A DNA stretch of 64,000 bases. Source: Chryseobacterium senegalense. GTDB taxonomy: Bacteria > Bacteroidota > Bacteroidia > Flavobacteriales > Weeksellaceae. Both the position numbers and the translations under genes were made by a program. Position 1 is the stretch's first letter; each line of letters begins with the position of its first letter. The DNA is taken from NCBI GenBank assembly GCA_001403755.1, contig CYUH01000015.1:474589-538588 (forward strand), written 5' to 3'. Positions 26,066-35,430 of the stretch are shown one piece after another. The notes under the pieces are model-generated. The model was given only the letters and a program-made list of their open reading frames with translations. It was not told the DNA's origin and made no database searches.

Positions 26066-26121
26066 GTGTAATAAATTTTGTTAAAAATAGGCATTAATCC
26101 TCTAAACACAATCAGAATTCT

Positions 26122-26129
26122 TATTTTTG
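26122..26129 (+). promoter_or_regulatory. Candidate -7 box of the mechanosensitive channel gene
   Basis: TATTTTTG, ending 6 nt before the ATG at 26135, so the mRNA would be leaderless or nearly so. No -33 box seen. Confidence 0.35.
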
Positions 26130-26134
26130 CTGTA

Positions 26135-27397
26135 ATGAATGACGAACTGACAAATACTAGAAATTTTTTACAGGCGATAAGTGACGCTATTCATTTTTTT
26201 ATCCAAGACAATGTTCCAAGTAATTGGGCGACACTGGTTCAGATTCTAGCTAAATTTGTTGTTTTTGCAGGGTTGATTTATTTAGTTGATTTGGTGGTTA
26301 AACTGATAATCAACAGTGTTTTTAAGTTGTTGTACGACAACGATAAACACCCGGTGATGAAATCTATTTATGTGGCGAAAATCACCAATTCTTTTGCACA
26401 CATTATTGCAGTATTATTTGCCAGTTTCTCCGTTGATTCCTTTTTTTATGGCCGCCATCCGAAAAGTTTTATCTTTTTGGAAAGGATGATTGGTCTAGCC
26501 ATTGTTTTCGTGGTCGCAGGAATGTTGTATCGAGGTTTGAACGCTTTTAGAAATTATTTTATCATTCAACAAGATTTTTATAAAATCATCGCACTGAATG
26601 CCGTTTCCCAATCCGTGAAGATTTTCGGAACTTTCGTCTCAGCAATCATTGCGATTTGTGTGATCTTCGGCATTAGTGGAACCACTATTGTTGGGAGTTT
26701 AGGAGCAATTACCGCAGTGCTTGTTTTGGTTTTTCGGGATACAATTCTTGGTTTTGTAACGGGACTTCATGTTGCGACTTCTAAAAACTTGAAAGTTGGC
26801 GACTGGATCGGGATTCCGAAGTATAATTTGGAAGGAAATATTCAGGATATTAATCTTTTAACGACTAAAATTCAAAATTTCGATAAAACCATTTCCACGA
26901 TTCCGACTTACGATTTGTTGACCACCGAGATCAAAAATATTCAGGTGATGACAGAAAGCAATACCCGAAGAATCAAGCGTTCCATAATTTTCAATATCAA
27001 TTCTTTCAAGTTTTTAAATGAGGAATTTCTCGAGAAATTGTCGAAAGTAAATTTAATTAAAGATTATCTGGAGTTCAAAAAATCGGAAATGTCCGAGCAA
27101 AGAAGTCATATCGACAATCCGGAATTGCTCATCAATGGGAAACAACTCACTAATATTGGTGTTTTCCGCGAATATGTTTTTAATTATCTGAAAAATAACC
27201 CGCACATCGATCAGGAAGGAACAATCCTCGTGCGACAACTCGAAAATACGCCGCAAGGTCTTCCGCTGGAAATTTATTGTTTCACGAACGATTCCCAGTG
27301 GGCAAATTATGAAGATATTCAGGCTGATATTTTCGATCATTTATTGGTCGCTTCCAAAGAGTTTGATTTGGAAGTGATCCAGTTCGCTAAAATTTAA
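26135..27397 (+). CDS. MscS-family mechanosensitive channel (YbdG-like)
   Basis: A 420-residue inner-membrane channel, starting at the ATG at 26135; the frame extends upstream only from a TTG. About five helices precede the pore helix and the MscS beta domain, which reads GSLGAITAVLVLVFRDTILG then KVGDWIGI. The segment NLEGNIQDINLLTTKIQNFDKT followed by TIPTYDL is typical of the long YbdG subgroup, where a soluble insert (here about residues 290-350) interrupts the C-terminal vestibule. Likely role: release of solutes on osmotic downshock. pdxJ follows after 5 nt. Confidence 0.9.
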   Translation: MNDELTNTRNFLQAISDAIHFFIQDNVPSNWATLVQILAKFVVFAGLIYLVDLVVKLIINSVFKLLYDNDKHPVMKSIYVAKITNSFAHIIAVLFASFSVDSFFYGRHPKSFIFLERMIGLAIVFVVAGMLYRGLNAFRNYFIIQQDFYKIIALNAVSQSVKIFGTFVSAIIAICVIFGISGTTIVGSLGAITAVLVLVFRDTILGFVTGLHVATSKNLKVGDWIGIPKYNLEGNIQDINLLTTKIQNFDKTISTIPTYDLLTTEIKNIQVMTESNTRRIKRSIIFNINSFKFLNEEFLEKLSKVNLIKDYLEFKKSEMSEQRSHIDNPELLINGKQLTNIGVFREYVFNYLKNNPHIDQEGTILVRQLENTPQGLPLEIYCFTNDSQWANYEDIQADIFDHLLVASKEFDLEVIQFAKI

Positions 27398-27402
27398 AAT
27401 AT

Positions 27403-28122
27403 ATGACAAAACTTAGTGTAAATATCAATAAAATTGCAACCATCCGAAATGCAAGAGGCGCAGACACTCCTAGTGTAACCGAAGCCGCAGTGAAACTTCA
27501 AGAATTTGGTGCACAAGGAATTACTATTCATCCAAGACCGGATGAAAGACACATCACCAGAAAAGATGTTTATGATTTGAAACCTTTGGTTCATACCGAA
27601 TTTAACATCGAAGGAAATCCGCATCGTCCATTTATAGACATGGTTTTGGAAGTAAAACCGGAGCAAGTAACGCTGGTTCCAGATGCTGATGACGCCATCA
27701 CTTCCAACGCAGGTTGGGATTGCGAGAAAAATCTAGATTTCCTAAAATCTGTAATTTCTGAATTTAAAAATGCGGGAATACGAACTTCTATTTTCCTCGA
27801 TCCCAATCCTGAAATGGTGAAATTTGCCGCAGAAACCGGAACTGACAGAATAGAATTGTACACCGAAGCTTACGCAAAAAATTATTCAAAAAATAAAGAA
27901 GAAGCCATAAAATATTACGTTGAAACCGCGATAGAAGCCGAAAAATTCGGACTTGGAGTGAACGCTGGACATGATTTGAGTTTAGATAATTTGAAATATT
28001 TTGCCGATAATATCCCGAATTTATTGGAGGTTTCCATCGGTCACGCGTTGATTTCTGAAGCGTTGTATTTAGGTCTAGAAAATACGGTTCAGGCTTATTT
28101 GAAACGACTTGCTAAGTGGTAA
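27403..28122 (+). CDS. pdxJ: Pyridoxine 5'-phosphate synthase
   Basis: A 239-residue TIM-barrel enzyme that condenses 3-amino-1-hydroxyacetone 1-phosphate with deoxyxylulose 5-phosphate to form pyridoxine 5'-phosphate, the last ring-forming step of the DXP-dependent vitamin B6 pathway. Family motifs are clear: LSVNINKIATIRNARG at the N-terminus, GITIHPRPDERHI with substrate-binding His and Arg, EFNIEGNP, TLVPD, and VNAGHDLSLDNL. Length matches E. coli PdxJ (243). It begins 5 nt after the channel gene, so it is probably transcribed with it. Confidence 0.96.
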   Translation: MTKLSVNINKIATIRNARGADTPSVTEAAVKLQEFGAQGITIHPRPDERHITRKDVYDLKPLVHTEFNIEGNPHRPFIDMVLEVKPEQVTLVPDADDAITSNAGWDCEKNLDFLKSVISEFKNAGIRTSIFLDPNPEMVKFAAETGTDRIELYTEAYAKNYSKNKEEAIKYYVETAIEAEKFGLGVNAGHDLSLDNLKYFADNIPNLLEVSIGHALISEALYLGLENTVQAYLKRLAKW

Positions 28123-28178
28123 ACCAAATTCTTTTTTAATTAAAAAAATAATAATCTACAAAACCAGCGAGAAATATA

Positions 28179-28952
28179 ATGAACATTCTACACTCAAAAA
28201 TATATGGCGAAGACAAACCCGGAACACCGCTACTGGTTTTCCACGGACTTTTCGGCATGCTCGATAACTGGGGAAGTTTCGGTAAAGAAATGGGCGAATT
28301 TTTTCCGGTCCATTTAATTGATTTACGAAATCACGGCAAAAGTTTTCATTCAGAAGAAATGTCGCACGACGATTTGGCTCACGACATCGCACATTATATG
28401 GATTTTCATCATTTGGAAAAAGCCAATCTATTGGGACATTCTCTCGGCGGAAAAGCCGTGATGCAATTTGCCATAAAATATCCGGTGAAAGTAGAAAAAT
28501 TAATCGTGGTAGATATTTCTCCGAAAGCCTATCCACCGCATCATCAAGGAATTTTGAAAGCTTTGGAAAGTGTAGATTTCGAAAAAGTAAGCACCAGACA
28601 GGAAGTAGAACAAGTACTTCATCAGTATATTCCTGAAAAATCCGTCATTCAGTTCCTTGCGAAAAACCTTTATTGGAAAGATGATAAAAAGCTCGATTGG
28701 CGTTTTAATTTGAAAACTTTATCCGAGAAATATTCTCAATTTGTTTCTAATGCAATTAAATTTGGAGTTTTCACCGGCAAAACTTTATTTATTTCCGGAG
28801 GAAAATCTCATTATATTTTGCCTCAAGATGAGTTTTTAATCAAGCACAAATTTCCCAATTCTTCGGTGGTAAAAGTGGAAAATGCAGGCCATTGGGTTCA
28901 GGCTGAAAATCCCAAAGATTTTGCTATGGTGGTGAAAGATTTTCTCCTTTAG
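28179..28952 (+). CDS. Alpha/beta-fold hydrolase (YbfF-like esterase)
   Basis: A 257-residue serine hydrolase. The oxyanion segment is VFHGLFGMLDNWG. The nucleophile elbow is GHSLGG (Ser88), and the catalytic His lies in AGHWVQAE (His238). LIDLRNHGKS is typical of the YbfF/ABHD11 branch, which acts on acyl-CoA or ester substrates. The next genes encode an NAD(P)-binding epimerase-like protein and a long-chain acyl-CoA ligase, 25 and 3 nt apart, which hints at a fatty-acyl substrate; this is inference. The start ATG is the first in frame with the fold. Confidence 0.85.
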   Translation: MNILHSKIYGEDKPGTPLLVFHGLFGMLDNWGSFGKEMGEFFPVHLIDLRNHGKSFHSEEMSHDDLAHDIAHYMDFHHLEKANLLGHSLGGKAVMQFAIKYPVKVEKLIVVDISPKAYPPHHQGILKALESVDFEKVSTRQEVEQVLHQYIPEKSVIQFLAKNLYWKDDKKLDWRFNLKTLSEKYSQFVSNAIKFGVFTGKTLFISGGKSHYILPQDEFLIKHKFPNSSVVKVENAGHWVQAENPKDFAMVVKDFLL

Positions 28953-28977
28953 CAATAGCAAATTTTTAAAATATATT

Positions 28978-29985
28978 ATGATCTTAGTTACAGGTGCAAC
29001 AGGAATTGTAGGAAGTGTAATCGTTTTGGAACTGCTAAAACGTGGCGAAAAAGTGCGCGCGACCAAAAGAAATTCCAGCAACCTCGAAGCCGTTAGAGAA
29101 TCATTCCGTTATTATACCGAAAACCCCGATGAGTGCTACGAAAAAATAGAATGGGTCGATGTCGATTTTGATGATATTTTCAGCTTGCAAAAAGCCATTG
29201 AAGGTATAGAAGAAGTTTATCATTGTGCGGCAAAAGTAGATTTTCATCCCGGTGCTCAGCGCGAAATGTATCATACCAATATTGATGGAACTAAAAACTT
29301 GCTTTACGCTTGTGAAAACTCATCGGTAAAAAAATTCTGTTTCATAAGTTCCGTAGCAGTTCTTGATGGGTTAAATGCGACCCGAGAACTTGATGAAAAC
29401 TCCGATTATAACCCAAAAATAGATCATTCGGCTTACGCCATTTCCAAACATTTTTCCGAAATGGAAGTTTGGCGCGCCTCCGCAGAAGGTTTAAATACGG
29501 TTATCGTAAATCCCGGTGTGATTCTCGGAAGTGGAAACTGGAGTAGAAGTAGCGGTCAATTATTTGAGAATCTTGCGAAGTCCTATACTTTTTCTGGTGG
29601 AGCTTCCTACGTTGATGTTCGCGATGTGGCGAAAATTTCGTTAGAATTAATGAAGAAAAATAAATTTGGCGAACGATATATCTTGGTTTCCGAAACCAAA
29701 TCTTATCGTGAAATGGGAACTTTGGTCAGAAAAAAGCTGGGAAAACCTGCGCCAAAGATCATTCCCTATTTTGTGCTAAATTTTGCTCATATTTTAAGTA
29801 TTCTTTTCGGATGGATCTTTCCGGCACTCCGAATTGTGAATAAAGTCAATATAGAATCCGTTTCTAATATGACGCCAATTTCTAATAAAAAAATTACTGA
29901 AACCCTTGATTTTCAGTTTATTCCTATCGCGGAAAGTGTGGATTTTCATTTCAAAAATTATGCTTCCGAAAATATTAAAAGTTAG
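28978..29985 (+). CDS. NAD(P)-dependent epimerase/dehydratase family protein
   Basis: A 335-residue extended short-chain dehydrogenase. The N-terminal nucleotide-binding loop is GATGIVG (residues 6-12). The catalytic Tyr153-xxx-Lys157 pair is in SAYAISKHFSE, and YHCAAKVDF is the typical strand before the central Asn/Thr. The C-terminal part contains a hydrophobic stretch (about 262-282), suggesting membrane association. The substrate is unknown; 3-beta-hydroxysteroid/dihydroflavonol-type reductases have this layout. It lies between the hydrolase and the acyl-CoA ligase in an apparent operon. Confidence 0.85.
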   Translation: MILVTGATGIVGSVIVLELLKRGEKVRATKRNSSNLEAVRESFRYYTENPDECYEKIEWVDVDFDDIFSLQKAIEGIEEVYHCAAKVDFHPGAQREMYHTNIDGTKNLLYACENSSVKKFCFISSVAVLDGLNATRELDENSDYNPKIDHSAYAISKHFSEMEVWRASAEGLNTVIVNPGVILGSGNWSRSSGQLFENLAKSYTFSGGASYVDVRDVAKISLELMKKNKFGERYILVSETKSYREMGTLVRKKLGKPAPKIIPYFVLNFAHILSILFGWIFPALRIVNKVNIESVSNMTPISNKKITETLDFQFIPIAESVDFHFKNYASENIKS

Positions 29986-29988
29986 TCA

Positions 29989-31752
29989 ATGAATCTTGTA
30001 GAATTTCTAAATACCAATACCGAAAAATTCAATTCGAAACCAGCAATCGGATTCAAAAAAGCCGACAAATGGAAGGATTTGAGCTGGCGCGATTTTCGGA
30101 GAATGGTATTCAAAACAGCTAATGCATTGAAATCTGCAGGGATTTCCGCTAATGATAAAGTTGCAATTTATTCCGATAATTCCGCGGAATGGATTGTTTT
30201 CGATCTGGCGATTCTCGCTTTGGGTGCAATCACAGTTCCGATTTATTCTACCAACAATGGAGAACAGGCAGAATATATCCTAAAAGATTCTGGTTCGAAA
30301 ATTATTCTGGTTGGGAATCAGGAACAATATGATGCTGCATTTTCAATTTTAAATAATGAAGGATCCCTTCAACAGATTATTGTAGCGAAAAAATCGATTT
30401 GGATTAAGAAAGATCGAAGCATTTACCTTGAAGATTTTATTAAAAAAGAAGCTGAAACTTTTGATATTATTTCAAAAGAAGCGGACGATTTAGCCACCAT
30501 AATTTACACGTCAGGAACGACAGGTGTTCCGAAAGGAGTGATGCTTTCGCATGGAAATTTTACCGAATGTTTTCAGGCCCATTTCGACTTTTTTAAGTTT
30601 AAAAACTTTGAAAATGAAGTTTCACTGGCATTTTTACCTCTTACCCATGTGTTCGAAAGAAGTTGGACTTTGCTCTGTTTGTGCGGTGGCGCAAAGGTTT
30701 GTTTCTTGGAAAATACCAAATTAATTGCACATGCTTTAACCGAAGTAAAACCGACAATGATGTGCGCAGTTCCCAGGTTTTACCAAAAAATTTATGCCGG
30801 TGTAAATGAAATGGTAGCGAGTGGGTCCGAAACGAAAAAGAAAATTTTCAATTGGGCAATCAAAACCGGAAGTGAATTCGCGGAATTGAAACGCGTAGAG
30901 AGAAAGGTGCCACTTAGTTTACAAATTAAAAATAGTATTGCTAAAATTTTGGTTTTCAATAAAATAAAAAACAAAATGGGTGGCAGATTATGGTTTATGC
31001 CTTGTGGAGGCGCATCACTTTCACCCGAAGTCACTCGCTTTTTTGATGCTTTAGGTGCTCATATCACCGTTGGCTACGGACTTACGGAAACTACGGCGAC
31101 ACTTACAGCATTTCCATTTGTCCAATATCAACATGCCAGCGCGGGAATTCCACTCGGAGATACGCAACTGAAAATAGGAGAGAACGACGAAATTTTGGCC
31201 AAAGGAAGTGGCATTATGAAAGGTTATTATCAGCAACCCGAAGAAACCGCTAAAGTTTTCACGGAAGATGGATGGTTTAGAACGGGTGACGCCGGAATAA
31301 TCGATGAAAAAGGACATCTTACCATCACCGATCGAATCAAGGATTTAATGAAAACTTCCAATGGAAAATATGTAACGCCGCAACCGATCGAAAATCTGCT
31401 TTCCAACAACAATTATATTACTCAAGCCATGGTTGTAGCCGAAGGAAAGCCGTATGTAACGGCACTGATTATTCCAAATTTTGATGCATTAAAAGATTGG
31501 ATTGCAAAGATGAATATTCCGTTCACCACTTGGCAAGAAATCGTGAATTCCGAGACGGTGAAAGAGTTTTATCGCTTAAAAATTGATGAGATTCAGAAAG
31601 GACTTTCCGGCTTTGAGAAGGTTAAAAAATTCGTTTTAATGCCTTCGGAATTTGAAATAGGAACTGGCGAAATAACCCCTACTTTAAAAGTGAAAAGAAA
31701 TGTAGTGCTCAACAAATATGCTGCACTCATCGACCAAATGTATGCGTCATAA
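29989..31752 (+). CDS. Long-chain acyl-CoA ligase (AMP-forming)
   Basis: A 587-residue adenylate-forming enzyme. The P-loop motif YTSGTTGVPKG lies at residues 173-183, GYGLTETTATLTAFP is the A5-type motif, and DGWFRTGDAGIIDEKGHLTITDR the A7-A8 hinge. It is expected to activate fatty acids to acyl-CoA through an acyl-adenylate. The length and the KVKKFVLMPSEFEIGTGEIT end fit the FACL/FadD15 group common in Bacteroidota. It starts 3 nt after the epimerase-like gene, so the two are surely co-transcribed. Confidence 0.93.
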   Translation: MNLVEFLNTNTEKFNSKPAIGFKKADKWKDLSWRDFRRMVFKTANALKSAGISANDKVAIYSDNSAEWIVFDLAILALGAITVPIYSTNNGEQAEYILKDSGSKIILVGNQEQYDAAFSILNNEGSLQQIIVAKKSIWIKKDRSIYLEDFIKKEAETFDIISKEADDLATIIYTSGTTGVPKGVMLSHGNFTECFQAHFDFFKFKNFENEVSLAFLPLTHVFERSWTLLCLCGGAKVCFLENTKLIAHALTEVKPTMMCAVPRFYQKIYAGVNEMVASGSETKKKIFNWAIKTGSEFAELKRVERKVPLSLQIKNSIAKILVFNKIKNKMGGRLWFMPCGGASLSPEVTRFFDALGAHITVGYGLTETTATLTAFPFVQYQHASAGIPLGDTQLKIGENDEILAKGSGIMKGYYQQPEETAKVFTEDGWFRTGDAGIIDEKGHLTITDRIKDLMKTSNGKYVTPQPIENLLSNNNYITQAMVVAEGKPYVTALIIPNFDALKDWIAKMNIPFTTWQEIVNSETVKEFYRLKIDEIQKGLSGFEKVKKFVLMPSEFEIGTGEITPTLKVKRNVVLNKYAALIDQMYAS

Positions 31753-31785
31753 TCGCACTTCATAATTATTTAGAAGTTTTATAAG

Positions 31786-32838
31786 ATGAACGAATTTTCA
31801 GAAAATAGACCATTCAACATTACCAATCAAAAAGTTTACGCAACTTGCCCTTCCAATATTGCTTTAATCAAATATTGGGGAAAATACGAACAGCAAATTC
31901 CAGCAAATCCGAGTATCAGTTATACTTTGAACAATTGCAAAACCAATACGGAAATAGAATTTGTGGCTGATGAAAAATTCAGTGTTCAGACCTTTTTATC
32001 GGGAAATGAAGAACCGAAGTTTGCCCAAAAAATCGAAAAATATTTTCAAAAAATCGAAGAATATTTATCTTGGATTTTGAAAGGAAAATATATCATTAAA
32101 ACTGAAAATACATTTCCTCACAGTTCAGGAATTGCGAGTTCGGCATCTGGTTTTGGCGCTATTGCCAAATGTTTAATGGATTTAGATGATCAATTTTCTG
32201 GGAAATTAAACGAAGAATTTAAGTTAAAAAAAGCGAGCTTTTTGGCGAGATTAGGAAGCGGAAGTGCTTGCAGAAGTCTTTACGAAGGTTTGGTGGTTTG
32301 GGGAAAAACAGAAGAAGTCGCGGAAAGCTCAGATTTATTTGCTGTACCGTATCCGAATGAGGAAATACATCCAATTTTCAAGAGTTTTAATGATTGGGTT
32401 TTACTGATTCACGAAGGTGAAAAATCAGTAAGTTCTACCGTAGGTCACGGTTTAATGAACACGAATCCTTATGCTCAACGCCGATTTCAGGAGGCTCATG
32501 AAAACTTTAAAATACTTAAAAATATTCTGAAAAATGGTGATTTACCGCGGTTTATGCAATTGGTTGAACACGAGGCATTAACGCTACACGCGATGATGAT
32601 GATGAGTGAACCGGCTTTTATATTAATGAAAACCGGCACTTTAAATGTAATAAATAAGATTTGGGAATTTAGAAAAGAAACAGCTCTTCCTTTGTTTTTC
32701 ACGTTAGATGCAGGTGCAAATGTTCATCTTTTATTTCCGGAAAATTCAGATTCGGAAAAGATTCAGGAGTTTATCGTAAAAGAGCTTTTACAATTTACCC
32801 AAAACAACGGTGTCGTAAAGGATGTGATGAAATTTTAG
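31786..32838 (+). CDS. mvaD: Diphosphomevalonate decarboxylase
   Basis: A 350-residue GHMP-superfamily enzyme converting mevalonate diphosphate to isopentenyl diphosphate. ATCPSNIALIKYWGKY is the diagnostic N-terminus, and FPHSSGIASSASGFGA is the ATP-binding Gly/Ser loop. RLGSGSACRSLYEGLVVW and the catalytic Asp in TLDAGANVHLL follow the family. Together with flavobacterial practice this points to isoprenoid synthesis by the mevalonate pathway. The cell also makes DXP-dependent vitamin B6 (pdxJ), which shows that a DXP synthase is probably present for that purpose. It follows the acyl-CoA ligase by 33 nt and may share its transcript. Confidence 0.94.
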   Translation: MNEFSENRPFNITNQKVYATCPSNIALIKYWGKYEQQIPANPSISYTLNNCKTNTEIEFVADEKFSVQTFLSGNEEPKFAQKIEKYFQKIEEYLSWILKGKYIIKTENTFPHSSGIASSASGFGAIAKCLMDLDDQFSGKLNEEFKLKKASFLARLGSGSACRSLYEGLVVWGKTEEVAESSDLFAVPYPNEEIHPIFKSFNDWVLLIHEGEKSVSSTVGHGLMNTNPYAQRRFQEAHENFKILKNILKNGDLPRFMQLVEHEALTLHAMMMMSEPAFILMKTGTLNVINKIWEFRKETALPLFFTLDAGANVHLLFPENSDSEKIQEFIVKELLQFTQNNGVVKDVMKF

Positions 32839-32850
32839 CAGCCGGGAGAA

Positions 32851-33045
32851 TTACTTTTTCTCGGTAAATTTGCTTAAAGTATGCATTACAAATACCACCA
32901 AAATACCGATAATTCCTGCAGAAATTGATAAAATGAATTTAGCATTTTCTTCGTGCCAAAATCCCAATTGCCATTCCATTACATAAAGATTGAAACCGAT
33001 AAAGATGACGAAAAGCGCTAAAAATATTTTATAAAAAAGGTGCAT
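32851..33045 (-). CDS. Small membrane protein of unknown function
   Basis: A 64-residue protein with two hydrophobic helices (about residues 5-25 and 37-57) joined by a short acidic loop, and a Lys-rich end. I recognise no family. It follows the MarC-family gene by 11 nt on the same strand and converges with mvaD, with only 12 nt between stop codons. It is probably the last gene of the long moxR-bat-marC unit. A terminator is not visible in the short space. Confidence 0.6.
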   Translation of the reverse strand: MHLFYKIFLALFVIFIGFNLYVMEWQLGFWHEENAKFILSISAGIIGILVVFVMHTLSKFTEKK

Positions 33046-33056
33046 TTTTTGTGAAT

Positions 33057-33653
33057 TTAAAATTTAACATAAGTACTGAAAAGTTGCGCGAAATTGGCAG
33101 TAAACAGCTTAATTGATATCGCCAATAAGATGATTCCGAAAACTTTTTGCAAAACTTGGAGTGTTCCGTCGCCGAGTTTTCTTTCGAGCCAGTTAGCTGA
33201 TTTCAGCACCAAATATACGAAAATTGTATTGAGAATAATCCCACAAATGATATTAATATCATGATATTCTGCCCGCAATGAAAGGGTAGTGGTAAGTGTT
33301 CCAGCGCCTGCTATCAAAGGGAATGCAATCGGAACAATCGATGCAGATTGTGCTTCGGAATTTTTCTGTATTTCAATCCCAAGAATCATTTCCACAGCAA
33401 TAATGAAAATGACAAAAGCACCTGCAATCGCAAAGGAATTTACATCGACGCCAATAAATTTTAGGATTTTGTTTCCAATGAAAAGGAAGGAAATCATCAG
33501 GATTCCCGATACAATTGCAGCTTTTTCGGATTCGATATGACCGAATTTTTGCTTTAAACTTACAATAATAGGGATTGAACCAATGATGTCGATCACGGCG
33601 AACAGTACCATCGTAGCGGTAAGCGTTTCTTTCAGGGAGAAAAATTCAAACAT
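33057..33653 (-). CDS. MarC/UPF0056 family membrane protein
   Basis: A 198-residue integral membrane protein with six predicted helices. The segments AVIDIIGSIPIIVSL, AGAFVIFIIAVEMILG and PIAFPLIAGAGTLTT match the MarC family, whose function is unknown despite the old link to antibiotic resistance. The gene starts 43 nt after the BatD-like gene on the same strand and may be transcribed with it, and the small membrane gene lies 11 nt downstream. Confidence 0.9.
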   Translation of the reverse strand: MFEFFSLKETLTATMVLFAVIDIIGSIPIIVSLKQKFGHIESEKAAIVSGILMISFLFIGNKILKFIGVDVNSFAIAGAFVIFIIAVEMILGIEIQKNSEAQSASIVPIAFPLIAGAGTLTTTLSLRAEYHDINIICGIILNTIFVYLVLKSANWLERKLGDGTLQVLQKVFGIILLAISIKLFTANFAQLFSTYVKF

Positions 33654-33696
33654 AATCAGGAATTATTAATTTCGTAAAAATATAAAAAATAAATGA

Positions 33697-35430
33697 TTAT
33701 TTTCTAATTTCGGTGTAGATGCTGATAATTCTTTTTAAAAGTTCTTCAATTTGATCTTCTGAATGATACGGCGCATACTTTTCGATTTGGATTTGCTCTG
33801 AAAGTGCGCGGTATTGGTCTGCCAAAATTCGTCCTTTGTGATCTTCTAAATATTTTCTAAACTCAGACTCTGTCGAGGTTTGAAAAGATTTTTTTACATC
33901 ATCCTTTAATTCATCATAGGTCGAAAAAAACTTCTCAAAATCTTTTTCCTCAACTACTTTTTTCAAATATTCTGCGTGATCCTCAAATTGATGGTTCATT
34001 TTAGCACGGAGCTGCGCTTCTAATTCGGCGATGGTAACGATTGCTTTTTTTTCTGCTACAGGTTTTTCTTTTCTCTTTACTTTCTTCTTAACCACTAAAA
34101 ACATTGAAAAAAGTGCTGCCATCAAAGCTAAATTACCAGCAACAACCTTCCAATTGATTTTGTTTTTATCTTTAATTTTTAAATTATGAGTTTGCAAAAC
34201 CGGTGTGTTTACCGTTTCAAGAACTGAATTGGTGTAATCATTGACCTTCTCCAGCGTGGTTTTGGAATCTACAATTTGTTCATGAGTTTTTACATTGAGA
34301 ATAACCGATTTTGGTCCCAAGTCTACATATTTTTTTGCAGTAGGATCGAAGAAAGAGAAGCTTTCAAAATCTACTGAAACTGAACCTGGTTTTTTAGGAA
34401 TCACAACATAATCTGCAATGATGTCGCCCGAAAGTTGATCATTTTGAGCGGAAGTTTTGGAGGTGATTTTCGGAGGAAAAGAAATATAGTTTTCGGAGCG
34501 AACAATCTTCGGCAAATGCAAGGTTCCGAAATTTCCGGTACCACTGATTTTCAATGAAATATTGACGGGTTTTTCTACTTCAGGTGTTTCCGCAGGGTTT
34601 TTGTTTGCAACGTTAATATCGAAATTTCCTACAGCATTCCTGAAATCTTCAGGCATTCCAGCAGGTAATTTTTTTACATTCAATGCGATGCGATTTGATG
34701 AAATTTGGTGATCTTTCGTTGTACTTGCCACGTTTGCCACAACCGGATTTAATTCTATCCTTCCGGATACGGTAGGGAAAATTATAAAAGCGCCGAGAAC
34801 TTGCGATGCCATTCCTTCGCTGCTTTCGATTTCGGATTTTGCGAAATGAATGGGCTTAATGCGTGCATTGTGCTGATGTGGTAATCGCAGTTTGCCTACT
34901 TTTCGGAAGTTGTCATAATTACGACTATGAGCCCTAACAACGGCTACCGTAGGTTCATTTTTATAAACCTCTCTATCCTGAATATCAATCGTGAGATAGA
35001 CATCATTTGCTGGCGAATTATCAGCTACCGACGATTTTTTTTCATTATCTCGGACATTAATTTCGAAAGGTTCTGTTTTATATATTTTTCCATTAACGGT
35101 CACTAGAACGGAACCAAATTTCAGTTTTCCACTTTGTTTCGGAGTTAGGGACAACTGATAAACCATCTGATTGATGATGTCACCTTTTTTGGCATCCAAA
35201 ACCACGGTGTTCTGCTCGGAAGCCGATCCTAGAATTTCAAATTTTGATAAATCAGGCATCCGCAATGGAGTTTCCTGCTGCATATTTTCACCGGCAATTT
35301 CCAGCAAGACAGTAAGGTTAAAACGTTGATTTACTTTAGCATCTTTAACTTCAGAAATGGCCAAAGTGACCTGCCCGTACGCCAATACGGTACAAAACAG
35401 AAGAAATATGTGGAGTACTTTTCGTTTCAT
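33697..35430 (-). CDS. batD: BatD-like protein (oxygen tolerance family)
   Basis: A 577-residue protein with a signal peptide (to about residue 19), about 400 residues of repeated beta-sandwich domains facing the periplasm, one membrane helix (about 436-456) and a charged cytoplasmic tail of about 120 residues. This is the layout of BatD of the aerotolerance operon first described in Bacteroides. Such proteins are thought to work with the von Willebrand-type BatA/BatB proteins and MoxR, but the exact activity is unresolved. Its start overlaps the stop of the TPR gene by one base, so they are coupled. Confidence 0.88.
   Translation of the reverse strand: MKRKVLHIFLLFCTVLAYGQVTLAISEVKDAKVNQRFNLTVLLEIAGENMQQETPLRMPDLSKFEILGSASEQNTVVLDAKKGDIINQMVYQLSLTPKQSGKLKFGSVLVTVNGKIYKTEPFEINVRDNEKKSSVADNSPANDVYLTIDIQDREVYKNEPTVAVVRAHSRNYDNFRKVGKLRLPHQHNARIKPIHFAKSEIESSEGMASQVLGAFIIFPTVSGRIELNPVVANVASTTKDHQISSNRIALNVKKLPAGMPEDFRNAVGNFDINVANKNPAETPEVEKPVNISLKISGTGNFGTLHLPKIVRSENYISFPPKITSKTSAQNDQLSGDIIADYVVIPKKPGSVSVDFESFSFFDPTAKKYVDLGPKSVILNVKTHEQIVDSKTTLEKVNDYTNSVLETVNTPVLQTHNLKIKDKNKINWKVVAGNLALMAALFSMFLVVKKKVKRKEKPVAEKKAIVTIAELEAQLRAKMNHQFEDHAEYLKKVVEEKDFEKFFSTYDELKDDVKKSFQTSTESEFRKYLEDHKGRILADQYRALSEQIQIEKYAPYHSEDQIEELLKRIISIYTEIRK

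Noticed and set aside
31766..31782. TTATTTAGAAG before mvaD, resembling the siderophore receptor half-site
   Set aside because: Only one arm is present and the second half does not match, so it is not counted as another copy of the motif.
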